A stretch of DNA of 64,000 nucleotides, taken from positions 558,001 to 622,000 of the forward strand of contig QNUV01000041.1 of NCBI GenBank assembly GCA_003339645.1. The letters are read 5' to 3'. Positions within the stretch are counted from its first letter, which is position 1; each line of letters opens with the position of its first letter. Positions 16,924 to 24,382 of this stretch are shown here, in pieces. The DNA comes from Microbacterium arborescens. GTDB lineage: Bacteria > Actinomycetota > Actinomycetes > Actinomycetales > Microbacteriaceae. A program made the position numbers and the translations under genes. The notes beneath the pieces are model-generated. The model was not told where the DNA came from. It ran no database searches and saw only the letters and a program-made list of their open reading frames with translations.

Positions 16924-17495
16924 TCTCCGGACTCCTGCCGGCGCAGGCGCGCGAGCTCCGGATTGACGTGGTTGATGCCGAGGCGGACCAAGTCCTCGTA
17001 CGCGGCATCCGTGGTTCCTGTGTTCCCACGAGCAGCATCAGCGGCCATGTCGCCGCCCAGACGTAGCAACGAAATCAGCTCCGCATAGTTCGAGCGCCTG
17101 CTGTAGGTGGCGTAGAGCTCGACGTGTGGCAAAGCCTTGAGGACGTGCAGGATCCTCGAGCGCAGCTCTGCCGGTCCGCCGATCGCTACCGCCTTCCGAA
17201 CGGAGTTGTCGAACTTCTCCGCCTTCTGCTCTTGAAAGACCGTCCAACACTCATCCCAGCTGCCATCAACAGGGAAGAGAGCGAACCAGTCGATCAGACC
17301 GTAGAACTCCTCCGCGATCCCCAGGCACTCGCTTCTGCGGCGATCCATCTCAAGGCGTTCGAAGTCTTCGACCCGCGCCCGTGTAACAGCGGAACGCCGC
17401 GCGGCCTCTTGCCGGCCAGTGATCCACAACGTCAAGAGTCCGCTCGCGACGATCGCGCATGCAGAGATGAGAGCGGCGGCCACTGTTGGATCCAT
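16920..17495 (-). CDS. Membrane-anchored helical protein of unknown function
   Basis: The 191-residue product has an N-terminal membrane segment (about 4-26), then a basic helix (RQEAARRSAVTRARVEDFERLEMDRRR) and a long helical domain to the end. No catalytic motif was recognised. Its stop shares bases with the stop of the HNH gene on the other strand. It has the same architecture as the products at 14356-14835 and 23500-24171. Confidence 0.65.
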   Translation of the reverse strand: MDPTVAAALISACAIVASGLLTLWITGRQEAARRSAVTRARVEDFERLEMDRRRSECLGIAEEFYGLIDWFALFPVDGSWDECWTVFQEQKAEKFDNSVRKAVAIGGPAELRSRILHVLKALPHVELYATYSRRSNYAELISLLRLGGDMAADAARGNTGTTDAAYEDLVRLGINHVNPELARLRRQESGD

Positions 17496-17522
17496 GACGC
17501 CGACCTTACTGAGGAGAACGCA

Positions 17523-17876
17523 ATGGCACGCATCCAGGTCCTACCCCTGCCGACCGAGAAGCTCGGCGGGGCGGAGCACACCCCGTTCATCCTGGTCATC
17601 GACGAGGTGAACCGGTTCGAGGAGGGATGGCCCGCCGAGCTGATGGCCGAGATGAAGGAAGCGACCGGGGCGGCGTTCATCCTCGCCCACGAAGCAACCC
17701 TCGACGCACCCGGGAGCCTGGTCCTCACCGACAAGGAACGCGACCAACTCAGGGAGTACCTACTCACCCCGCGACGCGTGGTCCTCGGCACCCCCCAAGA
17801 CCTCGTCAGCCTCCCCTTCCCCTTATCCCGGGACCCCTTCACGCCACCCCGTGAGCGCCCACCAGCGCCCCACTGA
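17523..17876 (+). CDS. Phage-type hypothetical protein (117 aa)
   Basis: A strong GAGGAG ribosome-binding site precedes the ATG by 6 bases. The protein starts with a beta-rich segment (RIQVLPLPTEKLG, TPFILVIDEV), has a helical middle (PAELMAEMKEATGAAFILAHE) and ends in a proline-rich, probably unstructured tail. It shows no known domain. It is transcribed with the packaging genes and is likely one of the small conserved actinophage proteins near the terminase. Confidence 0.6.
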   Translation: MARIQVLPLPTEKLGGAEHTPFILVIDEVNRFEEGWPAELMAEMKEATGAAFILAHEATLDAPGSLVLTDKERDQLREYLLTPRRVVLGTPQDLVSLPFPLSRDPFTPPRERPPAPH

Positions 17877-18130
17877 CACACGCTCTCCTCGCACCCACAC
17901 CAGCGCACAGAGGGACCGATACAGGCCCCCGCCGACCCCCTCCGCAACCCACCAGGCAGGGGTGGGGGGACACCCCCAAGTCGACAACCCGAGCGGACCG
18001 CCGGGGAGGTGGCTCCGACGCGCGCCGGAATCAAAGACTTCGGCCGGTGGGGCTGCAGGACTGATCGACGCTGACGGGTGAAGGCCCCCATCCGATGCTT
18101 TGGACGAGGGCCTGTCGCACAGAGGGCGGA
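17877..18130. other. Non-coding interval with C-rich tracts and a hairpin
   Basis: The interval lies between two converging genes. It has a C-rich then G-rich stretch around 17920-17990 with runs of five to six G or C, and an imperfect stem (AGGCCC at about 18075 with GGGCCT at about 18107) that may terminate transcription from both sides. I see no gene in it. Confidence 0.5.
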
Positions 18131-18847
18131 CTATTCGGGTGAGGTCCACTCGCCTTCGCGGGTGATGTCGAACTCAGTCACGTCGTGCTGACCGTCGGCG
18201 ATCGGGACGACCTTGCCGTCCGGGTGCTTGCCGAGGATCTGAAATTGGTACTGAGCGCGAGCCCGTGCGCGGTTCGGTCCATCGGTCTCTACCCCCTGCC
18301 GGATCCTGGGATTCGGCAGCACCCGGTCGATCGGGATGTCGAGCTGCTCGAGTAGCCCGAGGAATCCTGGGTGAGACTTCCACTCGTTGCCGCGCGTCCG
18401 GAGCCGCTTCGCCGTGGCTTCGATCTCTGACCGGACGAGGGCGAAGGACCGTTCACCAACGCGGTATGCGGCGAGCTTGCCCTCCTCGATCATCTGGCGG
18501 ACGCGCTGGGCGCTGACGCCGAGGAGCTGGGCTGCCTCGGTTGCTCCGATGAGCTCGGGGACCTCGGCGGTTCCCTCACGCATGTCAGCTTCGGTCGTGG
18601 ACATGATCTCGATGCTGACGGCGTCGTGGATAGGGAGTCCGTAGCCGTGGGTGACCGCGAGCAGCGCCGCGGTCGATGCTGCGGCGAGGTTGTCGGCCGG
18701 CAGGGTGATGCGCGCGCCGCGGTACCCACGGGGGCTGACGGTGAGCGAGACGAGATGGCCCGCCAAGCGAGCCAGGATGGTGTCGAGCTCATCGGCGGAC
18801 GGATTACCGCGCTTCGATACTTCTACCAGTGCGGTGTAGTGCTTCAT
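18131..18847 (-). CDS. Protein with central excisionase-type helix-turn-helix
   Basis: The 238-residue protein has three parts. Residues 1-85 are alpha/beta with two short hydrophobic strands and no known family. Residues about 100-148 are a clear MerR/excisionase helix-turn-helix (LIGATEAAQLLGVSAQRVRQMIEEGKLAAYRVGERSFAL). Residues 150-238 are charged and hold a short-repeat character. It should bind DNA and could regulate the element. It is divergent from the small terminase gene, with an AT-richer 77-base gap that may hold both promoters. Confidence 0.72.
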   Translation of the reverse strand: MKHYTALVEVSKRGNPSADELDTILARLAGHLVSLTVSPRGYRGARITLPADNLAAASTAALLAVTHGYGLPIHDAVSIEIMSTTEADMREGTAEVPELIGATEAAQLLGVSAQRVRQMIEEGKLAAYRVGERSFALVRSEIEATAKRLRTRGNEWKSHPGFLGLLEQLDIPIDRVLPNPRIRQGVETDGPNRARARAQYQFQILGKHPDGKVVPIADGQHDVTEFDITREGEWTSPE

Positions 18848-18924
18848 ATTGGCCTCGAACTTTCTCTAGGGCTAGTTGATGCTAGCGCTACCCTTTCGGT
18901 AGCGCAATCTGAGGAGGAGTGCCC

Positions 18925-19413
18925 ATGCCGAGCGGAGGAGCGCGGACCGGAGCCGGTCGACCGCCGGACCCGTCGTCGCTTGCCGAGGCGCTGAGGATCG
19001 AGGCGGGTGCGATCCGCACTCTGCCGAAGACGAGGAGCGGTGGTGCTCCGGCGTGGCCGCTGTCGAAGGCGTCAGCCCGGGAGCGTGCGGTGTGGGGAGA
19101 GATGTGGAAGAAGCCGCAGGCGATCATCTGGGAGGAACAGTCCTCTCAGCGGCAGGTCGCGATGTACGTGCGGACGTCGGTCGAGGCTGAGGAGCCGGGC
19201 GCGACGGCGGCGCTGCGCGGTCTGCTGCTGCGGCAGGAGAACGACCTGATGCTGTCGCATGCGGCGCTGCTGCGCGCGGGCTTCCGGATCTCGACGAACC
19301 CGGCGCCGGCCGCGACCGTCTCGTCATCGAAGCCGGCAGCTGCGAAGCGTCAGGTCCCGTCGTCGAGGGGAAGGCTGAGGGCACTGCCGAATGTCGGAGA
19401 CGATTCCACCTGA
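18925..19413 (+). CDS. Phage terminase small subunit
   Basis: The 162-residue protein begins with the glycine-arginine signature PSGGARTGAGRPPDPSSL seen in actinophage small terminases and continues with a helical domain (about 45-130) of the DNA-binding TerS type. The ATG at 18925 has a GAGGAGG 7 bases upstream; the GTG six bases earlier is an alternative. It recognises phage DNA to start packaging. The next gene, the large subunit, overlaps by 23 bases but is truncated, so this protein has no motor partner in the element. Confidence 0.82.
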   Translation: MPSGGARTGAGRPPDPSSLAEALRIEAGAIRTLPKTRSGGAPAWPLSKASARERAVWGEMWKKPQAIIWEEQSSQRQVAMYVRTSVEAEEPGATAALRGLLLRQENDLMLSHAALLRAGFRISTNPAPAATVSSSKPAAAKRQVPSSRGRLRALPNVGDDST

Positions 19414-19594
19414 GTTCGAGATCGCGTGGCCGACGCTCGGGTATCTGCAGGCGGATTGGATGGCGTGGCATCTTCCGATCCCGGACGGGTTCAAGAAGGG
19501 GCAGCCGTTCCTGCTGTCGGACTGGCAGCTGTGGTGCACGGCCAACCACGGGCGCGTGCGTCCGGGGACACGTCTCGGGCCGGTCGTTTGCTGA
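19391..19594 (+). pseudogene. N-terminal stub of terminase large subunit
   Basis: The 67-residue product opens with PPEFEIAWPTLGYLQADWM and WLCTAN-like WQLWCTANH, the beginning of actinophage large terminases, which normally run to about 500-600 residues. After TANHGRVRP at about residue 58 the similarity is lost and the frame stops nine residues later. Walker A, Walker B and the nuclease domain are missing. The sequence after this point, read in another frame, looks like the tail of a different late gene (see 19584-19691). Confidence 0.8.
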
Positions 19595-19691
19595 CGCCGA
19601 GGCGCAGTTCGCCGCGAAGCACGCTCAGATGCACGGCACCGGCGGGCGGTACGTCGGCGACACATGGCGAGACCCGGCTAGCACCCCCTGA
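19584..19691 (+). pseudogene. C-terminal remnant of an unidentified phage late gene
   Basis: Read in the frame ending at the TGA of 19689-19691, the stretch encodes 35 residues (SFADAEAQFAAKHAQMHG, then TGGRYVGDTWRDPASTP). Its composition and codon use look coding. It has no start of its own and directly follows the terL stub, so it is best read as the 3' end of a late gene fused to terL by a deletion that removed the structural module. The gene of origin is not identified. Confidence 0.5.
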
Positions 19692-19698
19692 CGCGGGC

Positions 19699-20805
19699 TC
19701 AAGAGCGGGTTCGTAAGACCAAATCCATCAGGGGTTGGATGGAGGGCGAGAGGTCGGCTTTCTCGACCCCGTCCGGTGGAGCACCGAGTACTCGAGCAGC
19801 GAACGTCAGATAGATAGCGTTCTTCGTCTGGGGATCGAGCACAGGCTCGACAAACGCGAGGAAAGACTGGAGTTGGGTCTCGATCGATCGTGCCCACTCG
19901 CCGAGGCGTCGATGCTGGCCTGACTGCCTGCCGAGGTAAGCAGATAGACCAGCCAGAGCCGCGATAATGGCAAGCCGGTAGACCACCTGGTGCCAGTCGT
20001 TCGGGTCGCGAGTATCCGAGAATCGGGTCGGGATGATGATGGTGTCCCAACCGAAGACGAAGACCACAGCGACAGCGAGGGCTAAGGCAAGGACGACGAT
20101 CGTCGCAAGTCGGAATCCGAATGCCGCCCGCAGATGCCTCTTGCGGTACTCCTCGAATGCTCCAGTGAGGCTGGTGACGCCGCGCTCACCTGCTGCCTTC
20201 TGCGCCTCGTCTCGCGCCGAGATGGTGTCCCGGAGCGCCTCCGCGATCGCGATCTGACCCTGGTCGTAGGTGCGTCTGAGGTCGTCAATCTGGTGGCGAG
20301 CGTCAGTGAGCTCGCGCCGCGCTCGTTGTACCTGCGGATCATTGGTCGACGCGACATCCTCAGCCTCCTTGCGCGCGATGGCCCTACTCCGGAATGCCTC
20401 GAGCGTGTGCCGGGCCTCAGAAGTAGGATCCACCGATCGAGCGACGGAGGAGATCCAATGCACGATCTCATTGCGGACGGCCGAGTGCTCGCGGCCGCCA
20501 TCGGCTTGACCGAACAGCTCGTACAAGAGCGGCCCCTCGCCCACCAGTGCGTGCACGGTCATGATGGGAACGACTTCAAACGGCGCCTGTCGGTTGGAAT
20601 CCCCGAGGCCCGCTTCGAGAAACTCGGCGTACAGCCGAAACCACCCTGCGACCTGATCGTTCGGATCTCGCTGCCGAACGTCGGCTTCCTCCCGCAACCG
20701 TCCAGCTAGGACACGGATCGATCCGAGGTAGCCGGGGCGTTGGTTCTCGAGCTGTTCTATCTCTTCTGGCGACGGTTCTTCTGGTTCCCCCATGCGCGCG
20801 AGCAT
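19699..20805 (-). CDS. Coiled-coil protein with two C-terminal membrane segments
   Basis: The 368-residue product has a helical N-terminal half (about 1-150), a strong charged coiled coil (about 150-215: many heptads in RARRELTDARHQIDDLRR and following), two membrane segments (about 236-258 and 280-298) and a cytoplasmic C-terminal tail (about 300-368). I chose the ATG at 20805, with GGGGG upstream; 20793 is also possible. No known family. It is transcribed away from the leaderless operon that starts at 20923. Membrane-linked cytoplasmic coiled-coil proteins of this kind are frequent among phage-resistance cargo, but nothing here proves it. Confidence 0.65.
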   Translation of the reverse strand: MLARMGEPEEPSPEEIEQLENQRPGYLGSIRVLAGRLREEADVRQRDPNDQVAGWFRLYAEFLEAGLGDSNRQAPFEVVPIMTVHALVGEGPLLYELFGQADGGREHSAVRNEIVHWISSVARSVDPTSEARHTLEAFRSRAIARKEAEDVASTNDPQVQRARRELTDARHQIDDLRRTYDQGQIAIAEALRDTISARDEAQKAAGERGVTSLTGAFEEYRKRHLRAAFGFRLATIVVLALALAVAVVFVFGWDTIIIPTRFSDTRDPNDWHQVVYRLAIIAALAGLSAYLGRQSGQHRRLGEWARSIETQLQSFLAFVEPVLDPQTKNAIYLTFAARVLGAPPDGVEKADLSPSIQPLMDLVLRTRS

Positions 20806-20910
20806 ACCCAACGCCCCCAGGGCCTCTCACCCGAAGGCGGGTGGGAGCTGAGGCGTGGCCGTTCTGCGAGCATCGTCACGAAGTCGGGCAGGTCGGCTCG
20901 GCGCAGGCCA

Positions 20911-20916
20911 TATACT
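20911..20916 (+). promoter_or_regulatory. -10 box of a leaderless operon
   Basis: TATACT lies 6 bases before the ATG at 20923. Transcription from a typical start 6-7 bases downstream would begin at the ATG itself, so the mRNA would be leaderless. No Shine-Dalgarno is visible before the ATG. The -35 region is not clear. Confidence 0.65.
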
Positions 20917-20922
20917 CGCGTC

Positions 20923-21258
20923 ATGACGGGTCAAGGTGGGGTGCCTCTAGCGATCACGGGCGAGTGGACAGTGGATCCGCTGCAACTCCCCGTGCCGGTG
21001 AACCAGTTCGTCTTCCAGCCTGCGCTCCCCGGGAGTCCCGACGGGGTGCTCGATCAAATCGTCATGACTCTCGGCTACATCGCAACGCCCGTGATCCCGA
21101 TGGGGTTATCAGACGAGAAGATCCAGGAGATGGCTCGCGAGACCATGACCATCCCTATCGTCGGCGCTGGCCGGTTCGTGTTGTCGACAAATGATTTCCG
21201 ACTGCTCAGCCGGCAGATCGCGGCGTTCGTGGAGCAGCTCGACGCGGAGGATGACTGA
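20923..21258 (+). CDS. Unknown protein 1 of a three-gene overlapping operon (111 aa)
   Basis: The protein begins ITGEWTVDPLQLPVPVNQF and has a mixed alpha/beta pattern with a C-terminal helix rich in E and D (AAFVEQLDAEDD). No transmembrane segment and no known motif. It starts on a leaderless transcript. Its end overlaps the next gene by 8 bases. The first two strands (VDPLQLPVPVNQFVFQPALP) look like an edge-strand assembly. The operon is cargo of the prophage. Confidence 0.6.
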   Translation: MTGQGGVPLAITGEWTVDPLQLPVPVNQFVFQPALPGSPDGVLDQIVMTLGYIATPVIPMGLSDEKIQEMARETMTIPIVGAGRFVLSTNDFRLLSRQIAAFVEQLDAEDD

Positions 21259-21805
21259 CGTGGTTCGGGTGGTCAGCGTTGGAAGCCGGGCCCCGCGCCG
21301 TGGCGGTTCTGGCTATCAGATTCGCGTTCCCTCCGGGGACCGTCAGGTTGTCTGGGCATCTAGGCTCCAGTCGCGCTCAGCGGGGTGCGAGCAGATCGCG
21401 ATGACGGTCAGACCGACGACTCCACTTCACCAGGCTTTTTCTCCTAGTCAGGGAACACTCGTGCCGGCTTCTGCCAGCGAGATGAACAGAATCATCCGTC
21501 GGTTGAAAGCGATCTCCGCGCCGCACTCTGGCCCCCCAACCGCTACTATTCGATCCGTTGGGCGCGCACTGGTGATTCTGCGGAGAATCAGCTCATCGGC
21601 TTCACTCAAGGACGTCCGGCTCTTCGCCACTACGGCAGGTGGCGTACGTATACAACTCCGCAACGCTAACGGGCACATCGCAATCGAGCTAGACCCGGGT
21701 AGGTTGCCGCTGCTCATCGCCGTGGGGAGAGCCGAGCGCTCCGTCTCGGCGGAGTACTCACGCGAGGCATACGCGCCGCAGTGGTTCGTAAGTCACATGG
21801 CATGA
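21251..21805 (+). CDS. Unknown protein 2 of a three-gene overlapping operon (184 aa)
   Basis: The start at 21251 lies within the last codons of the previous gene. The product is basic and partly beta-rich: VVRVVSVGSRAPRRGG, VRLFATTAGGVRIQLRNANGHIAIELD and a final VSAEYSREAYAPQWFVSH. No catalytic motif was recognised. The G+C content in the middle (21420-21700) is visibly lower than in the surrounding chromosome, suggesting a foreign source. Its stop overlaps the next start (ATGA). Confidence 0.55.
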   Translation: MTDVVRVVSVGSRAPRRGGSGYQIRVPSGDRQVVWASRLQSRSAGCEQIAMTVRPTTPLHQAFSPSQGTLVPASASEMNRIIRRLKAISAPHSGPPTATIRSVGRALVILRRISSSASLKDVRLFATTAGGVRIQLRNANGHIAIELDPGRLPLLIAVGRAERSVSAEYSREAYAPQWFVSHMA

Positions 21806-22254
21806 CCGAATGCGCCTCGGGCGCTGCCCGCTCCCTCGAAACGTGCGAGGTGCTGCTCACGCCGGATAACGCCGACCCGAATGAGTTGTGGTTTAGGCAA
21901 GCAGCGGAGACTCTTGTCGATGATGGCGAGGTCTCGCCGGGGGCGTTCGCGCCGACGGCTGATGACGGAACCTCGGGTGCGCGAAGCAGCAAGACCACAG
22001 CCCGAGAGGCATATGAGCTACGGATGCCCAAGACCACCGGAACTTATGCGGTCGAGTTTCGAGTAATCTGGAGTTTTCCCGAGATCCGTCTGATTGATGA
22101 CACCGCTTGCCCCGAACCGGAGAATTACAAGAGGCCGCCGGGGCACACCATGATCGAGTGGAGCGGAATGACGCGCAATCCGAGCAGATGCAGACGTGAT
22201 GTGCGCGAGCTGCTAGCGGCCGCGGTCAACGACCGGGGCCGCGTCTTCCCCTAG
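21802..22254 (+). CDS. Unknown protein 3 of a three-gene overlapping operon (150 aa)
   Basis: The product has 150 residues, with three cysteines in the first 50 positions and the last third, and a beta-rich core (GTYAVEFRVIWSFPEIRLI) followed by a basic segment and a helical C-terminus (RRDVRELLAAAVNDRG). It shows no known domain. It ends exactly one base before the stop codon of the converging gene at 22255, so no terminator fits between them. Confidence 0.55.
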   Translation: MTECASGAARSLETCEVLLTPDNADPNELWFRQAAETLVDDGEVSPGAFAPTADDGTSGARSSKTTAREAYELRMPKTTGTYAVEFRVIWSFPEIRLIDDTACPEPENYKRPPGHTMIEWSGMTRNPSRCRRDVRELLAAAVNDRGRVFP

Positions 22255-23073
22255 TCAGGCAGCATCCTCGCCTCCGCCGGAGCTATGGGCATGCATCGCG
22301 GTGAGCGCATACTCCACGCTTTTGACGATGCTAACGAGGGTGTCCGCGGCTGTGAAATAGTTCTCGAGCGCCATTGGCATGCCCTGGAGTCGGATTCCGA
22401 TGTCCGGTACCTGGTGAGCCACGCGAAGGTGGACCTCGTAGGCGTGAGTCCGTCGCTTTAGGTTACCTAGCGGTAGGTGCCGGACTACGTGCCGGATCAT
22501 TCCCTCCGGCTCGGCCAGCATGACCGGTTCGAGCTGCCGGCCGATGCCAACAGGGAGCAGGGTCAACCCTCGATGTTTGTCAGTGTTGTTCAGATCGCGG
22601 AGTATCTCGAGGCTGTTGTTTGCGGCCAGCTCGGGTGACGGGTGATTGAACGGCTGGAGCGACCGCAGAAGGTCCGCGATTGGCTCTGGGGCTTTCCACC
22701 TCCTGACCCATTCCCTCTCGAACTTCGCTTCCTCGACGTGGATGGGAAAATCAGCCTTGTCGGGGGCGTGTTCCCACATGGTGAACAGCGCGATGTTGAG
22801 CGCGGAGCGCAGATTGTGGAGGATCTCGCCAACCGTCACCGATAGATCGAGCGACGGGTATCGAACGATCACAAGAAAAACGTCGACAACGTACCCATCT
22901 GTTCGTGGTTCGACGATCGTGCGGATGTCGCTGCCCTGGAAGTAGTCGACGATGTCGCCTCCAAGCTCATTGAGTCGAGCCACAGCTCGCCTCATCTTGG
23001 CTCCGACTGGCCGCCAGGGCCTGTCGAGCGTCTCCGGCTTGTCCCAACTCTTCAACTTGTGCTCATCCTGCAT
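22255..23073 (-). CDS. Conserved hypothetical with HNLRSALN/DKHR motifs
   Basis: The 272-residue protein contains VGEILHNLRSALN (about 80-92) and LRDLNNTDKHRGLTLLP (about 160-176). These two motifs recur together in a group of bacterial hypothetical proteins that resemble HEPN-type helical bundles, where R and H are close. The N-terminal part is beta-rich. I cannot assign a function; a role as a nucleic-acid-acting or defence protein is speculative. It stands alone, converging on the three-gene operon. Confidence 0.6.
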   Translation of the reverse strand: MQDEHKLKSWDKPETLDRPWRPVGAKMRRAVARLNELGGDIVDYFQGSDIRTIVEPRTDGYVVDVFLVIVRYPSLDLSVTVGEILHNLRSALNIALFTMWEHAPDKADFPIHVEEAKFEREWVRRWKAPEPIADLLRSLQPFNHPSPELAANNSLEILRDLNNTDKHRGLTLLPVGIGRQLEPVMLAEPEGMIRHVVRHLPLGNLKRRTHAYEVHLRVAHQVPDIGIRLQGMPMALENYFTAADTLVSIVKSVEYALTAMHAHSSGGGEDAA

Positions 23074-23153
23074 AGCGCCCGGCCTCCGGTCGTGAGCCTA
23101 CCCAAGCGCCTTGGGCACTGTCTCCGGTAGACGTTTCGTCGTTCACGGGCGGA

Positions 23154-23438
23154 TCATCGGCGCCGAGTGCGGGGGATACCGCGGCGACGTTGGCCCTCGG
23201 GGACCCAACTCTCGGCACCCGGGAGCCGGCGCAGCGCCTCGGCAAGCGAGGCCGTCTCGCGTGACTCGAAGTAGCCGACCCAGATGCCGGCGACGCGGGC
23301 GAGGATGTCGGCACGTCCGCGTGACGCGGCGGTCAGCTCGGCCACGACCGGCTCGGGGGCGCGGGTGTACTGGTTGCGGCCGCAGATCGCGGACAGCATC
23401 ACGTCGAGTTGAACGTCGGGCTCGAGCGGTGACCTCAT
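23154..23438 (-). CDS. Small helical hypothetical protein (94 aa)
   Basis: The start at 23438 gives MRSPLEPDVQLDVMLSAICGRNQYTRAPEP; an extended frame upstream has no Shine-Dalgarno and overlaps the divergent gene at 23500. The product is helical with a DILARVAGIW and FESRETASLAEALRRLPG pattern and a basic C-terminus (RRRGIPRTRRR), suggesting nucleic-acid contact. No family recognised. Confidence 0.55.
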   Translation of the reverse strand: MRSPLEPDVQLDVMLSAICGRNQYTRAPEPVVAELTAASRGRADILARVAGIWVGYFESRETASLAEALRRLPGAESWVPEGQRRRGIPRTRRR

Positions 23439-23499
23439 GGCCGGGTTCCCCGTTCTCCGGCCGAGAGACTGCAACGCTACACCCGCATAGGGTGATCCC

Positions 23500-24171
23500 G
23501 TGTCTGATTGCTTTGCGCCTGAGGCTGGCGCCATCTCAGTCTGGCTTCGCGAGATCTGCCTGGCGGTAGCTCGACCACCAGTAGACCCGCTCGCCGACAT
23601 CGTCAGCCCGATTGCGAACGTCGTGCTGGCCGCTGCTGCCCTCATCGTTGCGTTCATGTCGTGGCGCACTGCGGACAGCGCGAACCGTCAGACGGTTCGT
23701 TTCCGTCGCGAGGACCGAGATGAGCAGAGGCTCCGTTGGCGCCGAACGTTGGCGGTGGACATGCGCGACTGGGACGCAGGGGCTTACATCCGAGCCGTGT
23801 GGGGCCTTCACTATGAGCAGGACTCGGAGGGCGAGGCGTTGAGGTCCGCTTTCAAGTCGCTCCGAGATCGCTGCGATATCGAGGGAGACGCCAGCGGAAA
23901 GCGTCTATTGAATCTCCTCGACGAGAGCCACAGAGGCGTCGCTGAACAGTCGAAGGGCGCCAATGCAGTGGAGCTCGCGAAGCTACGGCATCCCTCCCGG
24001 CTCTACCAGTACTCCAAAAGCGATCTCATCGGGCGATGGGCGGAGGCTCCGGCTTCCATCGACAAAGAACTGGCCGCCGCCGACGCCGCACGAGAAAGCG
24101 AGCGAAGGGCGCGGTCAGAACGAATGGCCCAGATCCTCGCCGACGCGAAGAAGGAGCCCGCGAAGGAGTGA
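23500..24171 (+). CDS. Membrane-anchored helical protein of unknown function
   Basis: The 223-residue product has a hydrophobic segment at about 38-56 (IANVVLAAAALIVAFMSW), then a highly charged helical region, ending in a coiled coil rich in E, A and R (about 180-223). It starts at a GTG. Its stop shares one base with the start of the zinc-ribbon gene (TGATGG), so the two form an operon. The architecture is like the products at 14356-14835 and 16920-17495. Possible cargo with a common but unknown theme. Confidence 0.6.
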   Translation: MSDCFAPEAGAISVWLREICLAVARPPVDPLADIVSPIANVVLAAAALIVAFMSWRTADSANRQTVRFRREDRDEQRLRWRRTLAVDMRDWDAGAYIRAVWGLHYEQDSEGEALRSAFKSLRDRCDIEGDASGKRLLNLLDESHRGVAEQSKGANAVELAKLRHPSRLYQYSKSDLIGRWAEAPASIDKELAAADAARESERRARSERMAQILADAKKEPAKE

Positions 24172-24341
24172 TGGAGGACGATCTTGACGTCGGGTCCGAG
24201 CCGCGCTGCGAGGTGTGCGGCACGGTGATGCGTACGGTCGACGGAGGGTACATCTGCGGCGGGTGCGGTTACCAGATCGACATCCCCTGGATTGAACGTC
24301 CGACGGATGGAGATCTGCTGCGCGGTATCCAAGGCGAATAG
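24171..24341 (+). CDS. Small zinc-ribbon protein (56 aa)
   Basis: Two knuckles, CEVCG and CGGCG, spaced by about 15 residues, form a zinc ribbon in the first 40 residues; the rest is a short acidic helix. The ATG overlaps the stop of the preceding gene by one base. Small ribbons like this act as adaptors for other proteins or nucleic acids. Partner unknown; the preceding membrane-anchored protein is the obvious candidate by coupling. Confidence 0.6.
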   Translation: MEDDLDVGSEPRCEVCGTVMRTVDGGYICGGCGYQIDIPWIERPTDGDLLRGIQGE

Positions 24342-24382
24342 GAGGTGGCCGGGAAATGAGCGGGTGGGTGTAGTTTGCGGAC

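Noticed and set aside
17920-17990. Possible G-quadruplex or origin in the G/C-rich tract
   Set aside because: Runs are few and irregular and no replication gene or other signal is near. Kept as unexplained sequence.
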